Notes: generated from the letters alone by a model not told the origin. 20,182 nt of DNA from Nigerium sp. (GCA_016711325.1 JADJTH010000006.1:1-20182); one strand, 5' to 3'; positions 1 through 7,624 are shown, numbered from the stretch's first letter. Numbers and translations are program-made.

Positions 1-1
1 T

Positions 2-133
2 GGCGATGTTAACCACCTCGTGCGCGGCCACCAGTCGCCGCCCGCGGGCGGGCGCTACTTCACCGCCGAGGCGTCCGGGTCGGTGCACCTGGGGCGTCCG
101 CGCACCCAGCCCCTGGCGTTGCCGCGGGCCTGA
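2..133 (+). CDS. C-terminal fragment of an unidentified protein
   Basis: The reading frame is open from the first bases of the window to a TGA at 131-133 and gives 43 residues containing GGRYFTAEASGSVHLGRPR. The start lies outside the window. It ends 8 bp before the stop codon of the minus-strand permease gene, a normal convergent arrangement, which mildly supports it being a real gene end. The residues match no family I recognise, and in DNA this GC-rich an open frame of this length can occur by chance. No function is proposed. Confidence 0.4.
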   Translation, partial: GDVNHLVRGHQSPPAGGRYFTAEASGSVHLGRPRTQPLALPRA

Positions 134-141
134 GGCCGCCC

Positions 142-1182
142 TCAGTGCGTGTGCCGGTGGTGCACGTCGGGGTGGTGGAGGTGGGAGTGGGTCGCCGGCT
201 CGTGGAGGTGCGGGTGGCGGTGGCGTCCGGCCACCTGCGTGCGGTGCTCGTGTTCGTGGTGCCCGTCGTCATGGGTGTGCCAGTGGTCGTGGGTCAGGCG
301 TGGGTGCGTGTGCTCGTGGGCGTGGCGCTCCGACAGGTGCAGCCAGACGCCGGCCGCCATCAGCACGCCCGCCAGCCCCAGCCGCACCGAGAGGTCATCG
401 CCCAGCGCCACCGCCAGGCCGGCCCCCACGAACGGCGCGACCGAGAAGTAGGCCCCGGTCCGTGCCGTGCCCAGCTCGCGCAGGGCCACCACGAACAGCG
501 CCAGGCTCGCCCCGTAGGCCGCGAATCCCACCACGAGGGCGGAGGCCACCACGCCGACCGTCGGCCACGGGGCCCCCGACCCCAGCCCGAGGGCCAGGTT
601 GACGCTGCCGGCCACCAACCCCTTGACCATGGCCACCCACGTGGCGTCGACGGTCGACACCTGGCGCGTGAGGTTGTTGTCGGTCGCCCACAGCAGGCAG
701 GCTCCCAGGACCATCAGGCTCGGCCAGGGGTCACCCACCGTGGCAGGGCCGTCGGGCCACGACAGGACCAGGGCGCCGGCCGTGATCGCCACCAGGCCGA
801 GGGCCACGCGGGCGTCCACGTTCTCGCGGAAGGCCACCCAGGCGATCACTGCCGTGAGGACGACCTCGGCGTTCAGCAGCAGGGACGCCCCCGACGCGGG
901 GAGGCGCGCCAGGCCGGTGAGCAGCAGCACGGGGGCCAGCACGCCGCCGGCGAGCACCGCCCCCGCCAGCCACCCCGCCTCGGCCCGCGGGAGGCGGACG
1001 CGGGCCCTCCGGTGCGCCGCGCGCAGCAGGGCCAGCCCCAGGCCGGCCCCGAGGTACAGCAGGCCCGCCAGCAGGCGCGGGTCGGCGCCCTCCAGCAGCA
1101 CCTTGGCCAGCGGCGTGCTCGCTCCGAACAACGCCGCCGCGGCCAGGGCCGCGGACACGCCCCGGGGCAGGCGCACGATCAT
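142..1182 (-). CDS. EamA/DMT-family permease with His-rich C-terminal tail
   Basis: This 346-residue protein is predicted to be an inner-membrane transporter of the drug/metabolite superfamily, with about ten hydrophobic helices in two EamA repeats (roughly residues 5-135 and 145-285). The first half carries ALFGASTPLAKVLL near the N-terminus, and the second contains LLWATDNNLTRQVS, typical of the family. The last ~60 residues are extraordinary: about 24 are histidine, mixed with Asp and Glu, in HxH and HH patterns. This suggests a cytosolic or periplasmic metal-binding tail. EamA members carry many substrates (amino acids, nucleotides, metabolites), so metal transport is inference only. The ATG at 1180-1182 is chosen because it begins the first hydrophobic segment and no in-frame start lies just upstream. 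No clear ribosome binding site is seen. The gene follows the lipoprotein by 29 bp on the same strand and may be co-transcribed with it. Confidence 0.88.
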   Translation of the reverse strand: MIVRLPRGVSAALAAAALFGASTPLAKVLLEGADPRLLAGLLYLGAGLGLALLRAAHRRARVRLPRAEAGWLAGAVLAGGVLAPVLLLTGLARLPASGASLLLNAEVVLTAVIAWVAFRENVDARVALGLVAITAGALVLSWPDGPATVGDPWPSLMVLGACLLWATDNNLTRQVSTVDATWVAMVKGLVAGSVNLALGLGSGAPWPTVGVVASALVVGFAAYGASLALFVVALRELGTARTGAYFSVAPFVGAGLAVALGDDLSVRLGLAGVLMAAGVWLHLSERHAHEHTHPRLTHDHWHTHDDGHHEHEHRTQVAGRHRHPHLHEPATHSHLHHPDVHHRHTH

Positions 1183-1211
1183 GAGCCCATCGTGGCACGC
1201 CGCCCGGACGG

Positions 1212-1826
1212 TCAGCAGCCCTCGACGCGCTGTCCCTCGGCGTCCCACAACTTCAGGACGCCGGCGTCCCGCTTGAAGTACACGGTCTCGGCGTAGGCGG
1301 AGCCGGGCTTGACCTCGACGTCGCCCTGGAGCAGCGGGACGCCGCGGCTGTCGACGCAGCTGTTGAGTGCGACGTCGTAGCCGCGGGTCGTCGCACCGGG
1401 GGAGCGGTCGAGGCGGACGAGCCGGATGTCGCCGGGGCCCGCCCTCACGCCCAGCTCCTGCAGTTGCCTGAGGTTGGTCACCGTGGCGTCCAGGTAGGGC
1501 CCGCCGGCCACCGCCAGCAGGTTCGCGGTGGCCTTGTCGACGCCACCGGCGCGCAGCAGCTTGACGTTCTCGGTGAAGAAGCGCTGGTAGTTCTTGGTGG
1601 CCTCGGCGTAGAGCACGTCCAGCCGCACCTGCTCCGAATAGGCATCGGGCGAGCACTCCGCGGGGGTGCCCCCGGGCTCCGCGGTGCAGTAGAAGGTCGG
1701 GCTGGGGGTGGTCTTCGGCGCCTGGGCCACGGGCGCCGGCGGCGCGCAGCCCGTGAGGGCGATGGACACGCTGAGCCCGGCCGCGACCAGGGTCGCCGGC
1801 GTCCACGAACCGCCCCTCCTGCGCAT
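1212..1826 (-). CDS. putative lipoprotein, NTF2-like
   Basis: This 204-residue protein has a lipoprotein signal: Arg at positions 2-4, a hydrophobic stretch (LVAAGLSVSIA) and the lipobox LTGC with Cys27. The mature protein should be anchored to the outer face of the cytoplasmic membrane. After a Pro/Thr-rich linker it has a helical region (residues ~60-110, YAEATKNYQRFFTENVKLL) followed by strand-rich sequence with NSCVDSRGVPLL near the end. This layout recalls NTF2-like/SnoaL-like actinobacterial lipoproteins, but that is inference from pattern, not a firm match. Besides Cys27 it has Cys in FYCTAE, AECSP and NSCVD and a terminal Cys, which could form disulfides. The ATG at 1824-1826 is preceded by GGAGGTGG at good spacing, which fixes the start. 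It lies between the ABC exporter gene and the EamA permease gene on the same strand. Function unknown. Confidence 0.82.
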   Translation of the reverse strand: MRRRGGSWTPATLVAAGLSVSIALTGCAPPAPVAQAPKTTPSPTFYCTAEPGGTPAECSPDAYSEQVRLDVLYAEATKNYQRFFTENVKLLRAGGVDKATANLLAVAGGPYLDATVTNLRQLQELGVRAGPGDIRLVRLDRSPGATTRGYDVALNSCVDSRGVPLLQGDVEVKPGSAYAETVYFKRDAGVLKLWDAEGQRVEGC

Positions 1827-1921
1827 GACACCACCTCCGGAGTCGAGGGTCCCACACGGGCGCCCGCGGTCGCCGGAGGCCGCTCCGTCGCGCCCCGAGG
1901 TGCCGCGTCCCACCGGGCCCC

Positions 1922-3832
1922 TCACGCCGTGATGTCGAACTCGGCCAGGCGCTTGCGGTCCGCCTTGGAGGCCGAGGCCTGGAGCGCCAGGAGTTCGGCG
2001 TAGATGCCGCCGGTGCGCGCCAGCTCAGCGGGTGTGCCGATCTCGTCCACGACGCCGTGGGCGAGGGTGACGATCCGGTCCACGGACGAGATGGTGGACA
2101 GCCGGTGGGCGATGATCAGCGACGTGCGGTCGGCCATGAGCTCCTCGAGGCCGGCCTGCACCAGGCGCTCCGACTTGGAATCCAGGGCGCTGGTGGCCTC
2201 GTCCAGGACGAGGATCGGCGCGTCCTTGAGCATGGCCCGCGCCACGGCGATCCGCTGCTTCTGGCCACCAGAGAGCTTGATGCCCCGCTCGCCGATCTCG
2301 GAGTCGTACCCGCGCCCCAGCCGGGACACGAACTCGTGCGCGTTCGCCCGACGCGCCGCCTGCTCGACCTCCGCGTCGGTGGCCTCGGGACGTCCGTAGG
2401 TGATGTTCTCGCGGATCGTCCCCGAGAAGAGCGAGGCATCCTGGAACACCACGCCGATCTGGCACCGCAGCTCGCCCAACCCGACGCCGCCGACGTCCGT
2501 GCCGAACAAGCGGATCTGCCCGGCGTCCGGCCGGTACAGCCCCAGCAACAGGTTCACCAGGGTCGTCTTGCCCCCGCCGGACTCGCCCACGAACGCGACG
2601 CGCTCGCCGGGTCGGATCGTGAACGTCACGTCGTGCAGCACCTCGGAGCCGTCGTCGTACCCGAAGGTCACATGGTCGAACGCGACGGCCGGGGCGTCCG
2701 CCACCCGGGGCCAGGCGGGACGCGCGAGGGGCCGGACGGTCGGCCCGGCGCTGGACGCCGTCGGCGCGGCGGGCGCCACGGGTGTCAGGGCGGCGTCCCG
2801 GGCGGGCAGGACCCGCTCCGGCGACAGGTCGGGGGACGCCGTCGCGTCGAGCGCCGCCCGGGGCTCGGGCACCTCGTCCATCACCACGAAGTAATCGCGC
2901 GTGCCGGCCACGGCGCGCTGCGACGAGTCGACGAGGAAGCTCATCATCATCACGGGTTGCCGTGCCATCGCCACGAGCTGCAGCAGGAGCACCATGACGC
3001 CGAGCGTCCAGGCGCCCTGGGCCGTCTGGACGAAGACGATCGCGTAGATGCCGAAGAAGATCACGTTCAGGGCGCCGCGGCGGGCGACGTCCATGAGGTG
3101 CCACCACCGCGACTGGATACCGGTGACCCCCACGGCCGCCGCGTAGTTGTCGTCGAAGGCGGAGAGTTCCTCCCGTTCGCGGACGAAGCTCTTCACCACC
3201 CTGATCTGGCCGATGGCCTCGGCGAAGCGTCCCCCGGCCACGTCGAACTCGCGGTTCTTCACCTGCTCGAGCTTCTGCCAGCGCCTCGAGGTCAGGGCGG
3301 TGAGCCACGTGAACGCGGGGTAGATGACCGCGAGCAGCAGCGCGAGCGGCCAGCTGTAGGTCGCGGCCACCACCAGCACGGCCGCCACCGTGATCAGCGT
3401 CGGGAACAGGCTGTTGCTGAACATCTGCAGGAACTGCGTGGTCTCGGTGATCGACCGCTGCAGCCTGTTGATGATGGTGCCCGTGAGCTGCGTGTCGAAG
3501 TACCGCTGCGGCAGGCCCAGGAGCTTCGCGTAGTAGCGCGACGAGAGGATCGCCCGGAGCCGCACCGTCATCGTGTCGCCCAGGAACCCGCCCACGTTGC
3601 CCAGCAGCGTGTTGGCGAGTTCGACCGCGAGCAGCGCCGCCGCGAGCACGACCAGGGCGGCGACGCCGCCGCCGCCCCCCTGCAGCTGGGCCACGACCTC
3701 GTCGGTGGCCGCCTTGAGGATGAACGGGGTCAGCAGCGCCGTCACGGCCACCCCGACCGAGCTCACGATGATCCCCAGGTACCACGGCCACAGCTCGCGG
3801 GCGGTCGCGAGGAGCCGGACGATGCTGCTCAC
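1922..3832 (-). CDS. ABC exporter half-transporter (fused membrane and ATPase domains)
   Basis: This 636-residue protein has a six-helix ABC exporter membrane domain (about residues 15-320), a long Ala/Pro-rich linker (about 325-380) and a complete nucleotide-binding domain. Visible ATPase motifs are Walker A GESGGGKT (416-423), the Q-loop in VVFQDASLFSGTIRENITYG (Q464), signature LSGGQ (520-524), Walker B ILVLDEATSALD (540-551) and the H-loop IIAHRLST (His576). All catalytic residues are present, so it should be an active homodimer or half of a heterodimer exporting an unknown substrate, perhaps a lipid, peptide or drug. No paired second half-transporter is in the window. The GTG start at 3830-3832 overlaps the TGA of the upstream ATPase gene (GTGA), with AAGGGAG upstream of it, indicating translational coupling. 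The linker is longer and more repetitive than usual for the family. Confidence 0.93.
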   Translation of the reverse strand: MSSIVRLLATARELWPWYLGIIVSSVGVAVTALLTPFILKAATDEVVAQLQGGGGGVAALVVLAAALLAVELANTLLGNVGGFLGDTMTVRLRAILSSRYYAKLLGLPQRYFDTQLTGTIINRLQRSITETTQFLQMFSNSLFPTLITVAAVLVVAATYSWPLALLLAVIYPAFTWLTALTSRRWQKLEQVKNREFDVAGGRFAEAIGQIRVVKSFVREREELSAFDDNYAAAVGVTGIQSRWWHLMDVARRGALNVIFFGIYAIVFVQTAQGAWTLGVMVLLLQLVAMARQPVMMMSFLVDSSQRAVAGTRDYFVVMDEVPEPRAALDATASPDLSPERVLPARDAALTPVAPAAPTASSAGPTVRPLARPAWPRVADAPAVAFDHVTFGYDDGSEVLHDVTFTIRPGERVAFVGESGGGKTTLVNLLLGLYRPDAGQIRLFGTDVGGVGLGELRCQIGVVFQDASLFSGTIRENITYGRPEATDAEVEQAARRANAHEFVSRLGRGYDSEIGERGIKLSGGQKQRIAVARAMLKDAPILVLDEATSALDSKSERLVQAGLEELMADRTSLIIAHRLSTISSVDRIVTLAHGVVDEIGTPAELARTGGIYAELLALQASASKADRKRLAEFDITA

Positions 3833-4617
3833 TGCTCTCCCTTCGGTGAGGCCTCGGTGAGCCGGGCGGCCCGGAGGTGACGCGTCGGGTCGGCCAGGAA
3901 GGCGCGCTGGTTCACGACGACCGCCACATCCTCCCACGGCGTCGCGCGGTACCCGGCGGCGTCGAGCTCGAGGATGGTGGCCCCCGGCAGGGCCGCCAGC
4001 ACGGGGGAGTGGGTGGCGAGCAGGACCTGGGCCCGCGGTTCGGCGAGGAGGTCGCCCAGGAGCCCCAGCAGGGCCAGGCACGACGTGAACGACAGCGCCG
4101 ATTCCGGCTCGTCGAGCACGAAGAGCCCCTGGCGCGGCGAGCCGCGATGGTCGAAGAACCGGTCCCCGACCAGGTCGAGGAACGACTCGCCATGGCTCCG
4201 CTCGTGGAACACCTCGGTGCGGGAGGGGGAGGCGTTCTCCTCGAGGTAGGTGAAGAACGCATGCATGGTCTCGGCGCGCAGGAAGAACCCGCCCCGGGCG
4301 CCGCCGATGCCCCGCACCAGGTGCAGCCGGGTGGCCAGGTCGGACTCGGTGCGCCGGGTGGCGTGCCGCGCCCCCGTCGAGCCGCCCTCGGCGTTGAGCC
4401 CGAAGGCCTCGGCGATCGCCTCGACGACGGTTGACTTGCCCGATCCGTTGTCGCCGACCAGCACCGTGGCCCGGCCGAGGTCGAGCCCCTCGGCGAGGAG
4501 TTGGCGCACCGCCGGGATGGTCTGGGGCCACCGGGCGGGGGGCGCGTCGGCGTCCGGGTGTCGCTGCACCCGGCGGACCGGCTGCCCGATGCCGGTCAGC
4601 TGCTGTCTTCTCACCAC
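3829..4617 (-). CDS. AAA/ABC-like P-loop ATPase
   Basis: This 262-residue soluble ATPase resembles the COG3910/SMC-like AAA group. It has Walker A GDNGSGKS (55-62) following TIPAVRQLLAEGLDLGRATVLV, a conserved HGES segment (142-145), Walker B LFVLDEPES (166-174) and the switch ATHSPVL (201-207). These are hallmarks of stand-alone ABC-ATPase-fold proteins whose role is poorly known. The start is one of two adjacent GTG codons (4612-4614 or 4615-4617). I chose the outer one because the minus strand has TAGCGT ending 7 nt before it, the spacing of a leaderless transcript, and there is no ribosome binding site. The gene is divergent from the alkyltransferase-like gene, with only 54 bp between starts. 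Its stop overlaps the ABC exporter start, so the two proteins are probably made together, although a shared job is inference. Confidence 0.88.
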   Translation of the reverse strand: MVRRQQLTGIGQPVRRVQRHPDADAPPARWPQTIPAVRQLLAEGLDLGRATVLVGDNGSGKSTVVEAIAEAFGLNAEGGSTGARHATRRTESDLATRLHLVRGIGGARGGFFLRAETMHAFFTYLEENASPSRTEVFHERSHGESFLDLVGDRFFDHRGSPRQGLFVLDEPESALSFTSCLALLGLLGDLLAEPRAQVLLATHSPVLAALPGATILELDAAGYRATPWEDVAVVVNQRAFLADPTRHLRAARLTEASPKGEQ

Positions 4618-4624
4618 GTGGGTG

Positions 4625-4630
4625 ACGCTA
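4625..4630 (-). promoter_or_regulatory. -10 box of a leaderless promoter for the P-loop ATPase gene
   Basis: TAGCGT on the minus strand ends 7 nt before the GTG at 4615-4617, and no Shine-Dalgarno sequence lies between. The spacing fits transcription starting at the start codon. No good -35 element is seen. It lies back-to-back with the -10 box of the plus-strand gene 30 bp away. Confidence 0.5.
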
Positions 4631-4659
4631 CCGGCGGCCTCCGACGGTGGCGTGGGGGT

Positions 4660-4665
4660 TAGGGT
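4660..4665 (+). promoter_or_regulatory. -10 box of a leaderless promoter for the ATL gene
   Basis: TAGGGT (within GTTAGGGT) ends 6 nt before the GTG start at 4672, with no ribosome binding site between. The same GTTAGGGT string recurs before the hydrolase gene (10315-10321) and the lemA gene (12627-12633). Confidence 0.5.
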
Positions 4666-4671
4666 CGCCCC

Positions 4672-4971
4672 GTGGAGCGGGTGGAGCGGGTCCTGGACGC
4701 CGTCGAGCGGGTGCCCCGGGGACAGGTGGCCTCGTACGGCGACATCGGCCGCGCGGTCGGGGTGGGCGCACGTTTCGTGGGGCGGATCCTGGCCCGCCAC
4801 GGCGCCGAGGTCGCCTGGTGGCGCGTCACGACCCGGGACGGACTGCTACCGGCGCACCTCCTGCCGGACGCGTTCGCCCACTGGGCCGATGAGGGGGTCG
4901 GCGTCCGGGGCGACGGACGCGGGTGCCGGATCGCCGACCACCGCGTCGACCCCACGCTGCTGATTGGTTGA
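4672..4971 (+). CDS. alkyltransferase-like protein (MGMT-family DNA-binding domain)
   Basis: This 99-residue protein matches the C-terminal DNA-binding domain of O6-alkylguanine-DNA alkyltransferases: VPRGQVASYGDIGRAVGVGARFVGRILAR (split here over residues 14-42) is the helix-turn-helix with its arginine finger region. The alkyl-accepting PCHR motif is replaced by AWWR (48-51), so it cannot accept the alkyl group. This is the defining trait of ATL proteins, which bind O6-alkylguanine and hand the lesion to nucleotide excision repair. ATLs often have Trp at the Cys position, as here. The start is the GTG at 4672, supported by the -10 box 6 nt upstream and by where the conserved domain begins. 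The TGA at 4969-4971 lies inside the -35 box of the next gene. The neighbours do not suggest a repair operon. Confidence 0.88.
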   Translation: MERVERVLDAVERVPRGQVASYGDIGRAVGVGARFVGRILARHGAEVAWWRVTTRDGLLPAHLLPDAFAHWADEGVGVRGDGRGCRIADHRVDPTLLIG

Positions 4972-4995
4972 AACTTGGAATAGGCTGAGTAGCAT
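4968..4995 (+). promoter_or_regulatory. sigma70-type promoter for the LigB/DODA-family gene
   Basis: TTGAAA at 4968-4973 and TAGCAT at 4990-4995 are separated by 16 bp, the clearest two-box housekeeping promoter in the window. The stop codon of the ATL gene lies within the -35 box. Transcription would begin near 5002, leaving a leader of about 35 nt that contains the GGAGGT ribosome binding site at 5025-5030. Confidence 0.6.
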
Positions 4996-5036
4996 GGGGC
5001 GTGCCCTCCCCGGGGCGGCGACACGGAGGTGTTCCC

Positions 5037-5813
5037 ATGACCGAGCGGCAGCCCGTCCTGTACCTGAGCCACGGCGCGCCCCCGCTCGCGGACGACGCCA
5101 CGTGGACCGGCCAACTGCACCGCTGGGCGTCCGGGCTGAGCCGGCCGACGAGCATCCTGATGGTCTCGGCCCACTGGGAGAACCGGCCGGTCACGGTCTC
5201 GTCCACCACGCCCCACACGCCCCTCGTGTACGACTTCTGGGGCTTCCCCCAGAAGTACTTCGAGGTGACCTACGACGCGCCCGTGGCGCCCGAGCTGGCC
5301 CGGCGCATCGCGGGCCTGGTCGACGGGCCCGTGCTGCAGGACCCGGGTCGCGGGCTCGACCACGGCGCCTACGTCCCGCTCGTCGAACTCTTCCCGGACG
5401 CCGACGTGCCGGTCCTGCAGGTGTCGCTGCCCACGCTCGACCCCGCCGGGCTCTACCAGCTCGGACGCAGACTGGCCCCGCTGCGCGACGAGGGGACGCT
5501 CATCGTGGGCTCGGGCTTCACCACCCACAACCTGCGCTGGTTCCGCCCGAGCGAGGGCGCCGACGCGGCGCCCCCCAGAGCGTCGGTCGAGTTCGACCAC
5601 TGGGCGGCCGAGGCGGTGGCGTCCGGAGACGTGGACGCCCTGATCGACTTCGCACACCGTGCCCCCGCCGCCCTCGAGGCGCATCCGCGGACCGAGCACT
5701 GGGCGCCGATCTACGTGGCGCTGGGCGCCGCGGAGGTCTCCGGCCACGCCGCCGACGTGTCCGTCGACGGGTTCTGGTACGGGTTGTCGAAGCGCTCCTG
5801 GCAGTTCGCCTGA
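5037..5813 (+). CDS. LigB/DODA-family extradiol-type dioxygenase
   Basis: This 258-residue protein has the signature of the class III extradiol ring-cleavage / 4,5-DOPA dioxygenase family: LSHGAPPLA at the N-terminus (His12), MVSAHWE (His46), YDFWGFP (65-71), GLDHGAYVPL (His109), and TEHWAPIYVALGA near the C-terminus (His221). In characterised relatives such as YgiD, His residues of this kind hold the metal (Zn or Fe) that activates oxygen on a catechol-like substrate. The true substrate here is unknown. The length is usual for the family. The ATG at 5037 is fixed by GGAGGT six bases upstream, although the frame is open further back to 5001. It is probably transcribed alone from the promoter at 4968-4995. 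Confidence 0.9.
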   Translation: MTERQPVLYLSHGAPPLADDATWTGQLHRWASGLSRPTSILMVSAHWENRPVTVSSTTPHTPLVYDFWGFPQKYFEVTYDAPVAPELARRIAGLVDGPVLQDPGRGLDHGAYVPLVELFPDADVPVLQVSLPTLDPAGLYQLGRRLAPLRDEGTLIVGSGFTTHNLRWFRPSEGADAAPPRASVEFDHWAAEAVASGDVDALIDFAHRAPAALEAHPRTEHWAPIYVALGAAEVSGHAADVSVDGFWYGLSKRSWQFA

Positions 5814-5859
5814 CCGCGTGCCCGCGGGCGGCGATGCGGCGAAATAGGGTTCCAGCGAC

Positions 5860-6027
5860 TAGTATGGGGGCAACGGTGACCCGCACCAGTCTTGCCTCGG
5901 GTCGCCAGGTGATGCGATCGAGCCGGGCTCATCAGCCCCTCTGGTCGCTGGCCGCGCCCGCACCGGTCATCAGGACCGGGTCAAGCACGAGCGCCGGGCG
6001 AGACGCCCAAGCACTAGGAACCACATC
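5860..6027 (+). promoter_or_regulatory. -10 box and hairpin-rich leader of the DEAD-box helicase gene
   Basis: TAGTAT at 5860-5865 is a good -10 candidate and would give a leader of about 155 nt, unusually long in this window. The leader holds three perfect hairpins: GGGCT/AGCCC (5925-5929/5934-5938, 4-nt loop), CCGGTC/GACCGG (5963-5968/5974-5979, loop ATCAG) and GGGCG/CGCCC (5996-6000/6004-6008, 3-nt loop). The motif CATCAG recurs in the first two. Long structured leaders are common for cold-induced or autoregulated RNA helicases. That such control happens here is inference. Confidence 0.4.
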
Positions 6028-7443
6028 GTGACTTCATCGTTCGCACGCCTCGGCGTGCCCGCGTCCCTCGCCGCCGTCCTGGCGGACCGGGGCATCGACA
6101 CCCCCACCCCCATCCAGGCGGCCACGCTGCCCGACTCGCTGGCCGGCCGCGACGTGCTCGGCCGCGGCCGCACCGGCTCGGGCAAGACCTACGCCTTCGC
6201 GCTTCCCCTCGTGGCGCGCCTGTCGGCCGGCCGCGTCCGCGCTGCCGCGGGACGCCCGCGCGCCCTCGTCCTCGCCCCGACCCGCGAACTCGCGGCCCAG
6301 ATCGCCGAGGCGATCCGGCCGTTGGCCGAGGTCAGCACCTTGAGCTCCCTCACCATCTTCGGCGGGGTCAACCAGAACCCGCAGGTGCGCTCCCTCAAGG
6401 CCGGCGTGGACATCCTCATCGCCACCCCCGGACGCCTCCTCGACCTCTCCGAGCAGGGCCACCTGTCGCTGGCCGACGTCGAGGTCACCGTCATCGACGA
6501 GGCCGACCACATGAGCGACATGGGCTTCCTGCCCAGCGTGAAGAGGATCCTCTCGGCCACGCCGCGCGGCTCGCAGCGGCTGCTCTTCTCGGCCACGCTC
6601 GACAATGCGGTGGACATCCTCGTCCGCCAGTTCCTCTCCCAGCCGGTGGTGCACCAGGCCGACTCGGCCCAGTCCCCGATCGCCACGATGGAGCACCACG
6701 TGCTCACCCTCACGGAGGCGGAGCGCACCGACGTGATCGCCGACCTGGCCTCCGCCCCCGGGCGGACGATCCTGTTCACCCGCACGAAGCACGGCGCCAA
6801 GAAGCTCGCCAAGCAGCTCATCGGCCGGGGGATCCCCGCCGTCGACCTGCACGGCAACCTCAGCCAGAACGCCCGCACGCGCAACCTCGAGGCCTTCGGC
6901 TCCGGGCGTGTCGAGACCCTGGTGGCCACCGACATCGCGGCGCGCGGGATCCACGTCGACGACGTGGCGCTCGTCGTTCACGCCGACCCGCCCACCGAGC
7001 ACAAGGCCTACCTGCACCGCTCCGGGCGCACCGCCCGCGCGGGGCACGCCGGCACCGTGATCACCCTGGCCACGCCGGCCCAGCGGGGCGACGTCCAGGG
7101 GCTCATGCGGGCCGCCAAGATCAGCCCGCGCGTGACGGCCGCCACCCGGGAGGTGCTGCACCAGCTCGCCCCCGGGGAGCGCCGCATCCTGACCGCGGTC
7201 GAGGTCGCCGAGCGGACGCCGGCCTCGCCGGTCGAGCAGCCCGGCTCCCGCTCGTCGCGGCCCCGGGGCGAGGGCCGACCTGCGGGCGATCGTCGGCCGC
7301 GCACCGAGCGCACAGCCTCGGCAGCGTCGCCGGCCCGTCGCCAGGGCGGCAGCGGGCGGGCCGCCGCCGCCCCCGCCGGCTCCACCCGGAGCGCCGCGGC
7401 CTTCTCGGCGTCGGCCGGCCGCGGGGGTCGCCGCAGCCGCTAG
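6028..7443 (+). CDS. DEAD-box ATP-dependent RNA helicase (RhlE-like)
   Basis: This 471-residue protein unwinds RNA duplexes in ribosome assembly or mRNA turnover. The full helicase core is present: Q motif (GVPASL...TPIQ, 9-30), motif I GRTGSGKT (47-54), PTREL (84-88), TPGR (133-136), DEAD (157-160), SAT (188-190), then domain 2 with DLHGNLSQNAR, ATDIAARGI and HRSGRTARAG. After about residue 370 comes a long basic, low-complexity tail rich in Arg, Ser, Ala and Gly, probably an RNA-binding arm as in RhlE/DeaD relatives. The GTG at 6028 is chosen because the Q motif begins right after it and AGGAA lies 7-8 nt upstream. A long structured leader precedes the gene. A perfect palindrome 43 bp after the stop probably ends the transcript. 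Confidence 0.94.
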   Translation: MTSSFARLGVPASLAAVLADRGIDTPTPIQAATLPDSLAGRDVLGRGRTGSGKTYAFALPLVARLSAGRVRAAAGRPRALVLAPTRELAAQIAEAIRPLAEVSTLSSLTIFGGVNQNPQVRSLKAGVDILIATPGRLLDLSEQGHLSLADVEVTVIDEADHMSDMGFLPSVKRILSATPRGSQRLLFSATLDNAVDILVRQFLSQPVVHQADSAQSPIATMEHHVLTLTEAERTDVIADLASAPGRTILFTRTKHGAKKLAKQLIGRGIPAVDLHGNLSQNARTRNLEAFGSGRVETLVATDIAARGIHVDDVALVVHADPPTEHKAYLHRSGRTARAGHAGTVITLATPAQRGDVQGLMRAAKISPRVTAATREVLHQLAPGERRILTAVEVAERTPASPVEQPGSRSSRPRGEGRPAGDRRPRTERTASAASPARRQGGSGRAAAAPAGSTRSAAAFSASAGRGGRRSR

Positions 7444-7485
7444 AAGCTTCAGCCGTTCTGGGCGTACGCCGCCCGGAGCAACCCC

Positions 7486-7517
7486 AGCAGACCGGACGCC
7501 GCGGCGTCCGGTCTGCT
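7486..7517. terminator. perfect 32-bp palindrome, probable GC-rich terminator
   Basis: The half-site AGCAGACCGGACGCCG (7486-7501) is followed directly by its exact reverse complement (7502-7517). As RNA it folds into a 14-bp stem on either strand. It lies 43 bp after the helicase stop and about 80 bp before the clpB operator. There is no U-run, so it would be the GC-rich, U-less terminator type often seen in actinobacteria. A dimeric-protein binding site is the alternative. Confidence 0.55.
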
Positions 7518-7598
7518 GTCTGCGGGCAGGTGCACCCAGTGGGTCGCCTGCGCGAACCCCTTCGCGGGGGCGGGAGGAATAGAGCCACCCCTCCAGAG

Positions 7599-7619
7599 GT
7601 TGAGCCTGGTGAACTCAAC
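7599..7619. promoter_or_regulatory. HAIR operator (HspR binding site) of clpB
   Basis: GTTGAGC-N7-ACTCAAC closely matches the HspR-associated inverted repeat CTTGAGT-N7-ACTCAAG, with 5 of 7 bases in the left arm and 6 of 7 in the right. It sits just upstream of the -10 candidate TACGAT (7625-7630), where a bound repressor would block RNA polymerase. HspR control of clpB and dnaK by HAIR is established in Streptomyces and mycobacteria. No hspR gene is in this window. Confidence 0.8.
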
Positions 7620-7624
7620 TTGGC

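Noticed and set aside
145..330. CHC/CAC-rich DNA of the His tail as a tandem repeat or CRISPR-like array
   Set aside because: The repetition comes from His codons. There is no constant repeat unit or spacer length.
1827..1921. Promoter or terminator between ABC exporter and lipoprotein genes
   Set aside because: Only a 10-bp GGGCGCCC-centred palindrome (1857-1866) and no TANNNT box at a useful place; the lipoprotein may be read from the upstream operon.
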